Of a DNA stretch of 13,594 nucleotides, positions 1 to 8,830 are shown piece after piece. This DNA is from Bin55 sp964511425 (GTDB taxonomy: Bacteria; Pseudomonadota; Gammaproteobacteria; Pseudomonadales; Azotimanducaceae): contig CAZEFI010000052.1 in the NCBI GenBank assembly GCA_964511425.1, forward strand, positions 1-13,594, in the 5' to 3' direction. The position numbers and the translations under genes were made by a program. Each line of letters begins with the position of its first letter. Position 1 is the first letter of the stretch. A model generated the notes under the pieces. The model was not told the origin of the DNA and ran no database searches. It saw only the letters and a program-made list of their open reading frames with translations.

Positions 1-3000
1 TGGAAATTTCTTGACGAGCTTTTCCTGAAGATTTATGCGCTCTGAATCATCTATCGCATTTGCTTCAAAGTACCTTGATTTATCTAAGATTGCTTTTCCA
101 TAGTTCACATCATCAATTCTGCCGTCCCGAATGGCTTGAATCGAATCTAAATACTGCTCCTTATACGGCTTGAAGATCAAGTTTCGAGAATACATTCCGA
201 AGGAGAGGTCGTTACTCGCTGTGTCAAGTAGTATTTGATATGCTCGTTCCTTGTTTCCTGAATAAAAATCGTGTAGAAGCGAAATTTCAGGCTCTGATAC
301 ACCAGATCGATCTTGAATGTCAGTCAACATTTGAAAGAATCGATTGAGATTGGTTGGATGTACCTCAAAGTTAAAGATCATCGGATCACAAACCCGGCGT
401 GCCGAATCATCTTGCAAAGGGGCTTTGCTCAAAAGAGTCTCTGTTGCGTCTTCGACACGTCGCGCAAGTTTTTTGTTCAGGGGAACACTCAATATTTTTC
501 GGTGCAGTGTAAATACATCAATTGTCAGCACCGACATCCCGTCCGCAGGTAAAGATTCAACTACACGTTCAAACAACGCTACCAAGTTCTCTAGATCATT
601 CTTTTGGATGAAATACGATTGCAAACTAGGAATACTGCGATAGTACGTTCCAAGAGCTGTTTGAACATCTGCATTACTCCAAAAACTAGCATCGAACTCA
701 GATAGCGGTCTACCAATTTGATCTTCTATTTCAACGATGAACGCCGGATCACTGATGAGGAGATTCATCAAATCTTTCGGGGTTTCCTGAAGTAAAGTTA
801 CCACAGTGTTCAATAACCCCGAATACTCTCTTTCATTCAGTACGATGGATGCGTAATTCAGAGTTGCACGAATATCTCCTTCTTCCAAGTGGTCGAGAAA
901 AACTGAGTAAAGAGATTCTTGTGGTTTCACGATGGTGCCAAGACGTGCAACTCTTTCGATGTTCTGCAGCTCAACCGCACTGTCAAAGGCGAATTCGACA
1001 AGTGTTTTGTCAGCCGGTATCGCACTGAACTTTAAGTCTTGGACACGCTCGACCAAATCAGGCTTTGGTTCTATACCATTATCCCAGAAATGAACACGTA
1101 GAGTCTCTGCGAATTGCTCGTCATTACCGAAGTGAAACGCTAGCTCGAAATCGGTTTGCTCCGCAAGGTCCACCCGATCGACTGCAACACATATACGGCG
1201 TAACATTTGCGCGATGTGATCAAGCCGGGAGAATCGCGAAAGAGAAGGCTCTGACTCGCTACCAGCATCAGTCGATCTCACGTCTTGATCTACCATTTGA
1301 ATGACATTGGTTAACTCTTCGTCGAACAATTTAAGGAACACATCTAGCCTTGAGTTCGCAGTCTGTTCGTCGTGTGGCCAAGTCGAGAGCAATCCTTGAA
1401 CAAGTATTTCATAGTACGTCGTGTATGCTTGTGGTACAGTAGTCGCACCTTTTGAGGGTTGAAATTGCGATGCTGGCAACTCGGTAGGAAGTGTTCGAAT
1501 TAGCTTAGCCAATGCACTCGAATACAACATGTTTGCGACATCAAAATGCCCATTCACTTCCCGGAGTATTGCCGTCTTACTGTTAAGTTCTAAATCCTCT
1601 CGGTTCACAGCTAGGGCTTGACTATACGCTGTTAGTGCATGTGAGCTGTATGCCTCAGCCATAAACAGGTCCCCTTTGGTCTTGGTCACGTTCATCAATC
1701 CTGTGATGTCCCGAACCAGGGCTAGCGACAGTTCCGCTCCAAGTGTATCCCCTTGCGCCAGCAATACTCGTGCGATATTGACATAAACATCTGGAGGTAG
1801 CTGCTGGCGCAGACCAATTAGACGTCTCCCATAAATCATTTGACGATCTACATCTTCCACGTTTCTTAAGTCCGAGAAACCAGCATTCGGAGTCGCCATC
1901 GTCACGATCTCGCGCAACACAGCTAATTTGCGAATACCAGCTTGGGACACCGAATTCTCCAATGCTACAAATCCTCCTTCATGATCGTTAGTCTCTAATG
2001 CAATATCAGACAACAAACGATACAGGTAGAACTTATCGTCCTGCTTAGTGAGCCGTTCTAATATAACTCGATGAGCCCACCGAAAAACCGCTTCGGTCTC
2101 AGGTGGTAACCGTTGGACGAAAGAGTGTTGCCCCACCATGTTGATGATCCCGTCGATTGCCACGACAAATTCGTTGTCATCTCTAGCGTTCTCTGCCACA
2201 TGTTGAAGCAGAGTCACAGCTTCATCAGTTAAGTTGTTCTGCTTCATCAAATCTGCCATGAGTAGAAGATTGTCGCTGTGAGCAGGTTGATCAATCAAGG
2301 CTCTACGGTAGCTCTTTATCGCTTCATCTGAAAAACCTCCAGTAGCGAGCACGGCGGCTTCAAATTCGCCACTCACTGCTTCAGAGTCGTAGCGACGTAG
2401 TTGATTTAACCAATACGCAATATCGTTGTATAGTTCATTCTGATCCTGTACTAAGTCGAACTTCAGCATATTTAGCACTATGTTCTGAATGTGCTCCAGC
2501 CTGTTCTCTGGATCAATCTGCTCTAACTTACGAAGCACTTCATCGTACTTCTGATACTCCTCTAACTGTAGATACACCGGCGCAAGACGTCGCAGTCGCT
2601 CCACTTCTGTCATGTCAGAGCGACTAGCGAATTCATTGACGACCTCGCTCGCTGAAAATGAGTCTCCTACGTCCAAATAAATCCGTACCAGCAAGTCCAA
2701 TTCGTACTCTCTCGCTAATCCCTTCGCTAGCTTTGACTCTATGTCAATGGCGATCCGAGCTAACGCGTTTTGCTCCGCGGCAAGTTGTAGTAGTTGTCCT
2801 TCCGCAAAATTGCGACGAGCAACTATTTCTTCGGTAATCCAAATTTCCTGCCACTGCTTGAGAGCCTCTTCCTTATTGCCGACTAAGTTCCAAAGCCTAG
2901 CTATTCGAATCAAGTCATCGTAACTCAGTGCTTCCACTTGATTTCGGATTGACAAGTACACGTCTAGGGCTTTGTCATACTTACGCAACCGTTCATAGGA

Positions 3001-4386
3001 GTCTGCTACTAGAAGCAAGTCCCTCATGTCTGGGGGTAATTCCTCTCTTAACTCGTCTAGAACTTGCTCTGCGTCTACTTCACGTCCTTGCTCAAAGTGC
3101 GAATCGAACAAGAACATGTTCCCGATCGTGCTTACACCATGAGTCTCTTCGTACCGCTCAACCATTGACACTGCTTCGGAAACGTATCCCATTTGAGTCA
3201 TGAACTCTCCGCCTCGTACCAGAATGTCAATTCGTTCTTTGTTATTCGCTTCAAAACGATCCCACACTGCTAATGCGCTATCGTGCTCGGCAATATTTAT
3301 GTAGTGTGAAGCCAATCCCCGATACCACTGAACCACATTCGGCTCTCTAGAAATTTGGTGCTCGTATTCCGATACCATCTCAGACGATCTGCCCGCAATG
3401 TCGTAAATCCCGATTAATTTTTGTCGAGCATTTACGTCGGACATGTCTTGGTTTAGCTTCTTGTACAGTGCTATTGCATCGTCAAAACGACTCAGATTCA
3501 TGAGTAGATCTATTCGAAAATCTAGTAAGATTTCGTTGTCGGTACCACGATTCTCCAGTTCCTCGACCAGATCGTTCATCCTTTCGTCTCGACGATATGC
3601 TTCATCCACCAGCGTCAATGCGTATAACGCATCAAGTCGAATCTCGGCTTCATCAAAGGCCTGCCACGCCCGCATCCGTGCAATCTCATAATCCTCTGCC
3701 TTTAACGCCCACTCCGCTACCCTTATTAGCTGTGAAACGTAATGCTCGGATTCATTCTCTGGGTGGTACAGTACCACAGCATCTTTGGGATAACCGAGTA
3801 TCGCTAGTACGAGTGCGGCCCGATTCTTAAACTGTTGATCTCGATTGACTGCAAGTCTTACCAATGCATCAGCATTTCGACGGTCAACTTGGATCATCGT
3901 CAGTCGAATTTGAAGAAACTCCTGTTCCTCTGGAATTTCCGTAGTTTCTAGCGTTTTCTGATACCATTCAGCGGCTTCTGATTCCCTACCATCTGCATCC
4001 AGGAGCTTAGCTTTGAACAGCGTGCCAACGGTGGTCTCTTCCAGGGATAGTGCTGACTCTGCTGAGTTGAGGGCACTGTGGCGGTCTCCATACCGCCAAT
4101 AGAAGTGTGCGATTGTCAGGTGTGCGTTCACTCGCTCTCGAATCTCGCGATCCTCATCGACGGCGATTTTGTGAAAAACTTCAAGGGCCGTTGAGATGGT
4201 CCTCTCTTCTCCAACCCAATAGTCGTATACACGGTCTACCAAAGAGACATTGAGTCGACTATCCAAAGCATTCGAGACAATCAATTCGTCCGTCGGGGCT
4301 TCCTGGCCCCAAGCAGTCCATAGATGTACTAAGAACAGCAAGTAACTGGCTTTGACAAACTTTCGTCGACTAATCAATAGGAGCAT
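1..4386 (-). CDS. Giant TPR-type repeat protein with Tat-like signal peptide (3' end outside window)
   Basis: I checked the minus frame triplet by triplet: it has no stop from the ATG at 4386 to base 1, giving 1462 codons with the C-terminus beyond the left edge. An AAGGA ribosome binding site (4395-4399) lies 8 bases upstream. The N-terminus reads MLLLISRRKFVKASYLLFLV, then a hydrophobic run ending near W-G-Q-E. S-R-R-K-F-V-K fits the twin-arginine (Tat) consensus, so export, possibly folded, is likely. The rest is almost wholly helical, with repeated TPR-like pairs of about 34 residues (for example A-L-x-x-F-x-K-I and G-R-E-S-E-A-A-E-W-Y), and shows no catalytic motif. TPR arrays are protein-binding scaffolds. 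The partner is unknown, and neighbours do not reveal it. Alternatives are HEAT-like or SEL1-like helical repeats. The frame is secure; the function is not. Confidence 0.85.
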   Translation of the reverse strand, partial: MLLLISRRKFVKASYLLFLVHLWTAWGQEAPTDELIVSNALDSRLNVSLVDRVYDYWVGEERTISTALEVFHKIAVDEDREIRERVNAHLTIAHFYWRYGDRHSALNSAESALSLEETTVGTLFKAKLLDADGRESEAAEWYQKTLETTEIPEEQEFLQIRLTMIQVDRRNADALVRLAVNRDQQFKNRAALVLAILGYPKDAVVLYHPENESEHYVSQLIRVAEWALKAEDYEIARMRAWQAFDEAEIRLDALYALTLVDEAYRRDERMNDLVEELENRGTDNEILLDFRIDLLMNLSRFDDAIALYKKLNQDMSDVNARQKLIGIYDIAGRSSEMVSEYEHQISREPNVVQWYRGLASHYINIAEHDSALAVWDRFEANNKERIDILVRGGEFMTQMGYVSEAVSMVERYEETHGVSTIGNMFLFDSHFEQGREVDAEQVLDELREELPPDMRDLLLVADSYERLRKYDKALDVYLSIRNQVEALSYDDLIRIARLWNLVGNKEEALKQWQEIWITEEIVARRNFAEGQLLQLAAEQNALARIAIDIESKLAKGLAREYELDLLVRIYLDVGDSFSASEVVNEFASRSDMTEVERLRRLAPVYLQLEEYQKYDEVLRKLEQIDPENRLEHIQNIVLNMLKFDLVQDQNELYNDIAYWLNQLRRYDSEAVSGEFEAAVLATGGFSDEAIKSYRRALIDQPAHSDNLLLMADLMKQNNLTDEAVTLLQHVAENARDDNEFVVAIDGIINMVGQHSFVQRLPPETEAVFRWAHRVILERLTKQDDKFYLYRLLSDIALETNDHEGGFVALENSVSQAGIRKLAVLREIVTMATPNAGFSDLRNVEDVDRQMIYGRRLIGLRQQLPPDVYVNIARVLLAQGDTLGAELSLALVRDITGLMNVTKTKGDLFMAEAYSSHALTAYSQALAVNREDLELNSKTAILREVNGHFDVANMLYSSALAKLIRTLPTELPASQFQPSKGATTVPQAYTTYYEILVQGLLSTWPHDEQTANSRLDVFLKLFDEELTNVIQMVDQDVRSTDAGSESEPSLSRFSRLDHIAQMLRRICVAVDRVDLAEQTDFELAFHFGNDEQFAETLRVHFWDNGIEPKPDLVERVQDLKFSAIPADKTLVEFAFDSAVELQNIERVARLGTIVKPQESLYSVFLDHLEEGDIRATLNYASIVLNEREYSGLLNTVVTLLQETPKDLMNLLISDPAFIVEIEDQIGRPLSEFDASFWSNADVQTALGTYYRSIPSLQSYFIQKNDLENLVALFERVVESLPADGMSVLTIDVFTLHRKILSVPLNKKLARRVEDATETLLSKAPLQDDSARRVCDPMIFNFEVHPTNLNRFFQMLTDIQDRSGVSEPEISLLHDFYSGNKERAYQILLDTASNDLSFGMYSRNLIFKPYKEQYLDSIQAIRDGRIDDVNYGKAILDKSRYFEANAIDDSERINLQEKLVKKFP

Positions 4387-4572
4387 ACTAGGGTTCCTTT
4401 ATCTCTTTATTTTGTCTCGATTCTTTTGTAGCGGGAGGAGTTATTGTTCAATTGAAACGGTACCTATTCTATCCCTCGATGTACAGTGTCTCTTTACGAA
4501 CATGATTTAGGAGGAAGTTTCTCGAATCTAAAGGTAACTCGGAAGAATCTCAGACCGTGAAAGACTGATCGG

Positions 4573-4791
4573 ATGCAATTAGCGCTCTTTCAGAATTTAG
4601 CAAAGAGACAGACACGTTATTCCGGACGAAGACCGAGAACTCTCTCTGGAGAAATTAAAACGAGCGCGAAACTTCCGGACGTGGAAGAACAGTTCAACAA
4701 GACAGATGCTGGTAAAGAAATTGCCTTCTCCTTCGAGGAATTTCAAAGACTATTGAAACCTAAATCGAGTTCATCACCAGAAGACGACTAG
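4573..4791 (+). CDS. Small hypothetical protein, 72 residues
   Basis: This short frame lies in the gap between two minus-strand genes. It has an in-frame stop at 4558-4560, so the ATG at 4573 is the first possible start. No good ribosome binding site precedes it at the right distance; a GGAGG run at 4511-4515 is too far away. The N-terminal half is basic (Q-T-R-Y-S-G-R-R-P-R). The C-terminal half is acidic and helical (D-V-E-E-Q-F, F-E-E-F-Q-R-L-L) and ends in a Ser/Asp/Glu tail. The composition resembles a real small cytoplasmic protein more than random sequence, and nothing longer competes on the other strand. I do not recognise the family. It could be chance. Confidence 0.4.
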   Translation: MQLALFQNLAKRQTRYSGRRPRTLSGEIKTSAKLPDVEEQFNKTDAGKEIAFSFEEFQRLLKPKSSSSPEDD

Positions 4792-4864
4792 CAAGCTAAG
4801 ATTTGTATATTCGTTGACCAATTAGATGAACAAGCAATTTAGATTGAATACTATCCTTCAACAC

Positions 4865-6736
4865 TTAACCGGAAGTCTCTGGTGTGCCTTCGGGTTCTTC
4901 CTCTGGTTCCACTAGGGACTCATCCATCCCGTAGCGATCGACGAGAAAAGTTTTTAACTCCACTGGGAGTATGTCCTTTCGATAAATGCATCCTTGGGAG
5001 TCGATCAAGAACGTCTTTGGAATAGAAGTTGCGCCAAGACTGATAGAGACTGGACCGTCGTTATCAGTATCTCTGAGTTCGGCTAGTTGTACCCAAGGAA
5101 GTGCGTGGGTTTCGACGCCCTCGGACCAGGCTTCTAAATTGTTATCGATTGAAATGCCGACGATTTCGAAGTTCTGTTCAGTATAAGCGGCGTGGAGCTC
5201 TTTCAATTCGGGGAAAGCGGCAATACACGGTCCGCACCATGATGCCCAAACGTCAATCAACACCATGTCTTTTTCACTTGCGAGATCGAATATTGAAACG
5301 TCTTCGCCATCAAGACTGGCCAAGGTAAACGCTGGAATTTTTTGTCCTGGAACGAGTGCTTCGTCGATCAAAGTTTGAGTATATACTCGTTCAGATCTCT
5401 CCAATTCTGGCGTCACGTAGGTGGCGAGAACGTCTTTGTCAAATTTGTCTGACAGTGTTCGCCACACACTGAGTGCTTCTTTTGCGTGTTCATAGTAGGG
5501 ACTTAACGCGCCCATTTGCATCGCGAGCAACTGCGCGTTTGGATCTTTATGACTTCTTGCAATGTCCTGTAACTTCGCGGTTTGAAGACTCGCAATCTTC
5601 TCTCTCAAGACTATCCACTGTGGGGTCGACGATGCGTCTTCTGCATCTGCAACTTCGGCTACATCTTCTTGGACAACCGCGTCTTCGCAACCTTCAGCTG
5701 GTTTAATTTCTTCAGAAACGACCACTGCATCATTCGAAGCTTCTTTCGATTCCTCGTCTCCATCAGCTTCGTCGTTGGAAGCCCCCTCTTCTACTTCTTC
5801 TTCGGATTCAATTGTTGCTGCTGTTGTTGATGACGGATTGTGAAATCGTTCGTATTCGATTACATAGGCTTCTACTAATTCGATGTATTCTTCTGTTTGC
5901 TGCCAGCTATCGATCAGGATTTCATGGTAACCGATACCGGTTACACTAATCGCTTGAGACTGGTTGCCCAATTTGACAACCTCGAGTTTGCCCTCAGGTT
6001 CGAGAACGATTTGTGTGCTCGTGTTATATCCGCCTGTTACATACAACCGAGCCTGAATGGGTCTTTCTACGTCCCCTTCAATAACAAACGAACCATCCTT
6101 CACCAAGACGGGTCCCCATTGTTTTGAATGTGGTTCTCCTACCAAGTTGACGAAGGCTGTGTGCAGAAACACAGATGTGGTATGCAGAGAATCGACCTCC
6201 AAAAAATTGAGGTCTCCACTTATGGAAAACTTGTTTTCCGGATTGAGCACTTGATTACTTGAGCCAACCACAAGAAACTTATCGCTGCGATCATGATAGT
6301 CGATGTAGGCGAAGTGAATATCCATTCCTGTCTCAATAACAGTATTGATCGTCATAGGATCGCTGTCTTCGGAAATTTGAAGTGAAATCTCAATTTCCGT
6401 AGGTTTGGGGAATTGAGTGACTTGTCCATCAATCTGAAGCTCATTACTGAAGTCTCCATCAAACGGTCCCTCGTAGAGCGTTTCTGTTACTGCCTCTCCC
6501 ACTCCGTTGGTTGTATCATAGGAAATAGTCAATACTGCGTTGGAAAGATCTACGGGCTCAACAGACGGTGTTTCTTTGGGTGCAGTTCCAGACTCTTCAG
6601 CTTTGTCGGTGACTTCTGGTTCGACCGTTATAAGTTCCCCTGTAAACGTGCTGGAGACATCACCGTTTCCGGCGGTGCATATCGCGATAAACACGACACT
6701 ACAGAGCAGACTAAGGATTTTTTGAAGATTCTTCAT
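4865..6736 (-). CDS. Exported TlpA/thioredoxin-fold oxidoreductase with DUF4369-like N-terminal region
   Basis: The protein has 623 residues, and an AAGGTG-type site lies just before the ATG. Residues 1-22 form a signal peptide: a K-rich start, then a hydrophobic core, with cleavage near C-T-A/G. The lipobox around C20 (I-A-I-C) is poor, so lipoprotein status is doubtful. Residues about 165-290 resemble DUF4369, a beta-rich domain that precedes thioredoxin domains in other TlpA-like proteins. Residues 303-370 are an acidic, low-complexity linker, and about 373-460 look helical. Residues 462-600 are a TlpA/AhpC-type thioredoxin fold with W-C-G-P-C (C501, C504) and the cis-proline segment S-I-P-K-T-F. 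The likely role is thiol-disulfide exchange or reduction in the periplasm. It stands alone rather than in a cytochrome-maturation cluster, so the substrate is unknown. A second acidic tail ends the protein. Confidence 0.88.
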   Translation of the reverse strand: MKNLQKILSLLCSVVFIAICTAGNGDVSSTFTGELITVEPEVTDKAEESGTAPKETPSVEPVDLSNAVLTISYDTTNGVGEAVTETLYEGPFDGDFSNELQIDGQVTQFPKPTEIEISLQISEDSDPMTINTVIETGMDIHFAYIDYHDRSDKFLVVGSSNQVLNPENKFSISGDLNFLEVDSLHTTSVFLHTAFVNLVGEPHSKQWGPVLVKDGSFVIEGDVERPIQARLYVTGGYNTSTQIVLEPEGKLEVVKLGNQSQAISVTGIGYHEILIDSWQQTEEYIELVEAYVIEYERFHNPSSTTAATIESEEEVEEGASNDEADGDEESKEASNDAVVVSEEIKPAEGCEDAVVQEDVAEVADAEDASSTPQWIVLREKIASLQTAKLQDIARSHKDPNAQLLAMQMGALSPYYEHAKEALSVWRTLSDKFDKDVLATYVTPELERSERVYTQTLIDEALVPGQKIPAFTLASLDGEDVSIFDLASEKDMVLIDVWASWCGPCIAAFPELKELHAAYTEQNFEIVGISIDNNLEAWSEGVETHALPWVQLAELRDTDNDGPVSISLGATSIPKTFLIDSQGCIYRKDILPVELKTFLVDRYGMDESLVEPEEEPEGTPETSG

Positions 6737-6829
6737 AGGTCACCTTACGCGAGAATTTAAGATTGCTATTAGACGTGCAAACTGCGAGAGCGAGTCTAAA
6801 GAAAGGACGATCTGAGTTTATCAGGCACA

Positions 6830-6848
6830 GTCAATAGAACCTGACCCC
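6830..6848. repeat. Possible scar of a REP/IS200-like element (GAACCTGACCCC motif)
   Basis: The bases GTCAATAGAACCTGACCCC match a word I remember as common near REP-associated or IS200-like transposase genes in proteobacteria (reverse complement GGGGTCAGGTTCTATTGAC). There is only one copy here and no transposase beside it, so this is at most a relic. The link rests on memory, not on a search. Confidence 0.25.
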
Positions 6849-7133
6849 GTTCCATAGCTTCAGATGATTTTATGACAAGATTAGTTTCACACAGGGGCGA
6901 TTTGGAGATCGGAAACGAGGCTAGTTTCTCGACTTAAAGGACGTCTAGAAGTTGGACGCTCAAAATGCCAAAGCAGTTATCCCTAAACCGTGCTCAGACC
7001 CATCCAATCCCCACAAGACTTCCTTGTCGAAGTAATTAGACCGCAATATAGGGAATTCATACAGAACAATAGCGTTTCGAGATTTGGAGTGTTCTCAGTT
7101 TGGTGGACAGTTTTTATTTGAAAATGCGACTCA

Positions 7134-7161
7134 AGTGTAATGCAACAACCCTCGTTACACT
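7134..7161 (-). terminator. Weak candidate terminator hairpin after the operon
   Basis: AGTGTAA (7134-7140) and TTACACT (7155-7161) form a perfect 7-base inverted repeat with a 14-base loop, about 45 bases past the stop codon of the last operon gene. No T-tract follows directly on the minus strand, and the loop is long. It may instead be an operator-like site or chance. Confidence 0.25.
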
Positions 7162-7204
7162 GTTCCGAGCACTTAGTAGCAAATCTTCTGTACCCGTGCC
7201 AATC

Positions 7205-8830
7205 CTAGTCGATATGAGCAAAGTGGTTCGCGAATTGATCAAGTTTGTCTAGCACCTCGGGATGAATTTCGTCTAAATTCATCTCGCTTGCTAAAGGAGC
7301 ATAAGAACTTTGGATCGGGAGCCCCACTTCTTCCAATACTCCATTAAGAAACTTCTTTCCATCCAATTTGATGTCAGACTCAGCATCGTTAAACGGGTTC
7401 TTGTAAAGAAATGGTGGAAAACGGTCCTTCAAGTATCTTTTCGCTCTCTGCTCCTGTGAATCACTTCCTACATTTTGGATGAATCTGCAAATTGCCTCAG
7501 GAATTAGTAGGTAGCTCTCGATTTCCTTTCGTTCCCACTGTATACGAAGCATGTCTTCAGGTGCTTTTTGCAATTCTTTTGTGTCTTCGGTTCGGTCTCC
7601 ATCAATCAACTCCGCTCCCCTGAGTAGAGGAATTAGTGCTTTTAGTTTCTCAAAATTCTTCACAGCTTGCCATGGTGTACCAGTCGTTATCAGTACCATT
7701 CCCGACTCAAGAAGTTTCAACAATCGATGATTGAGAATTTTCGCCCACTCGATTAGTATCCCAATATCGGTTTTACCCTCGACATACAGTATCTTTTCTT
7801 CCGTAGAAGCTTGTATGATGTCTGCATTTTCAAGGTCCATCGTTCCGATTAACGACTTCACTTTGATTTTGCGAAGTCCTGCTTGAGATGTCAAAACTCT
7901 GAGATCATCCTCTTCCACTTCATTCAGTAAGTGTCCCGAGTGTGTGGCTATGACAAGTTGTGATTTAGTAATACTCGCGATTTTCTCAAGACTGTTGTAC
8001 ATTTTGCGCTGAAGTAGCATATGTAAGTGTGCGTCTGGTTCGTCCAATAGAACAACCGAACATTGTCTGTGAAGTAAGGCGGCAAAGACTAACAAAATCT
8101 GAAGAAAACCACTCGCAGCACTACTTAAATCGTACAGCTGATCTGAGTCATGATGTCGGTACCAAACAGACGCTTGAGCCCCGATGCTAGGTCGCATTAT
8201 TTGATAACCAAAGTGAGTATCGACTACTTTTTCAAGAACTGACCACAACTCGTCGTTAGTGCTAATCAAACACAACAGATTTCTTAACACCGCCCCTCCT
8301 TGTGCGCGCAAAAGACGTTGCGCAATCAACTCAGTGTTGTCGCCGTAGTAATCTTCCTCTCGGTCTAACCCCGAAACTGGTGATATGTACGTTGCGATCA
8401 ATGGTTTCTCCTTGATTGCGTCGAGATCGTCCTCTTGGACATCTCTCGTCGGTCGGATTCGAGCAATTTCTCTGTGAGAGTAGATTATCTCAAACCCAAT
8501 TTTCCTACTAATTGGTCCATCTGTGTGAATATAGATCGAAACGGGCTCGTCGGTGTTCTTATGTAGCCATAAATGGTCAAAATCTTTGAGAAGAACCGAG
8601 CGAAAGTTGTACAAATTTAAGTCTGTACCAGGATAGTTGTCTTCTTCGTCTCTTACGAGATCGGGGTTTCTGTCCCTCCAATAAAACGCTAATTCGCACC
8701 AAGCAGCGATAGCCTGGAATAAGGACGTCTTACCGGAGTTATTGGGTCCTGAAACAACAAGTCGATTTGGTATTTCAAACTCTTGTTTGTCAAAGTTTTT
8801 AAAGTTGTTGACGATTACTTTTTTAATCAA
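7205..8830 (-). CDS. OLD-type ATPase with C-terminal TOPRIM domain, candidate effector nuclease
   Basis: The protein has 541 residues and starts at TTG. GGAGG (8840-8844) sits 9 bases upstream, and the start overlaps the stop of the DUF6527 gene by 8 bases. The N-terminal ABC/SMC-like ATPase has Walker A G-P-N-N-S-G-K-T (28-35), a signature-like S-S-A-A-S-G-F (236-242), Walker B V-V-L-L-D-E (259-264) and an H-loop T-H-S (H297). The C-terminal TOPRIM domain begins L-Y-V-E-G-K-T-D (E351) and continues to I-D-G-D-R (D410, D412), the acidic residues that bind metal. This order is that of the OLD family (overcoming lysogenization defect), DNA nucleases known from anti-phage systems such as Gabija GajA and the P2 Old protein. 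Being last in a ubiquitin-like operon, it may be the effector or the modified target; that is inference. Full OLD catalytic competence was not tested. Confidence 0.85.
   Translation of the reverse strand: MIKKVIVNNFKNFDKQEFEIPNRLVVSGPNNSGKTSLFQAIAAWCELAFYWRDRNPDLVRDEEDNYPGTDLNLYNFRSVLLKDFDHLWLHKNTDEPVSIYIHTDGPISRKIGFEIIYSHREIARIRPTRDVQEDDLDAIKEKPLIATYISPVSGLDREEDYYGDNTELIAQRLLRAQGGAVLRNLLCLISTNDELWSVLEKVVDTHFGYQIMRPSIGAQASVWYRHHDSDQLYDLSSAASGFLQILLVFAALLHRQCSVVLLDEPDAHLHMLLQRKMYNSLEKIASITKSQLVIATHSGHLLNEVEEDDLRVLTSQAGLRKIKVKSLIGTMDLENADIIQASTEEKILYVEGKTDIGILIEWAKILNHRLLKLLESGMVLITTGTPWQAVKNFEKLKALIPLLRGAELIDGDRTEDTKELQKAPEDMLRIQWERKEIESYLLIPEAICRFIQNVGSDSQEQRAKRYLKDRFPPFLYKNPFNDAESDIKLDGKKFLNGVLEEVGLPIQSSYAPLASEMNLDEIHPEVLDKLDQFANHFAHID

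Larger units (their letters stand above)
6737..7204. other. Gene-free stretch between the ubiquitin-like operon and the TlpA gene
   Basis: I see no convincing coding frame on either strand. The stretch should hold the promoter of the minus-strand thioredoxin gene near 6737 and the end of the operon transcript near 7204, but no strong sigma70-type hexamer pair stands out. Two details are listed separately: a CCTGACCCC-type motif at 6830-6848 and a short inverted repeat at 7134-7161. Confidence 0.6.

Noticed and set aside
313..3830. Several plus-strand frames of 60-99 codons
   Set aside because: They lie fully inside the open minus-strand repeat-protein frame and have no ribosome binding sites or family signs; they are shadows.
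4865..6736. Lipoprotein call for the TlpA-like protein
   Set aside because: The residues before C20 (I-A-I) do not fit a standard lipobox; a normal signal peptidase site after C-T-A is more likely.
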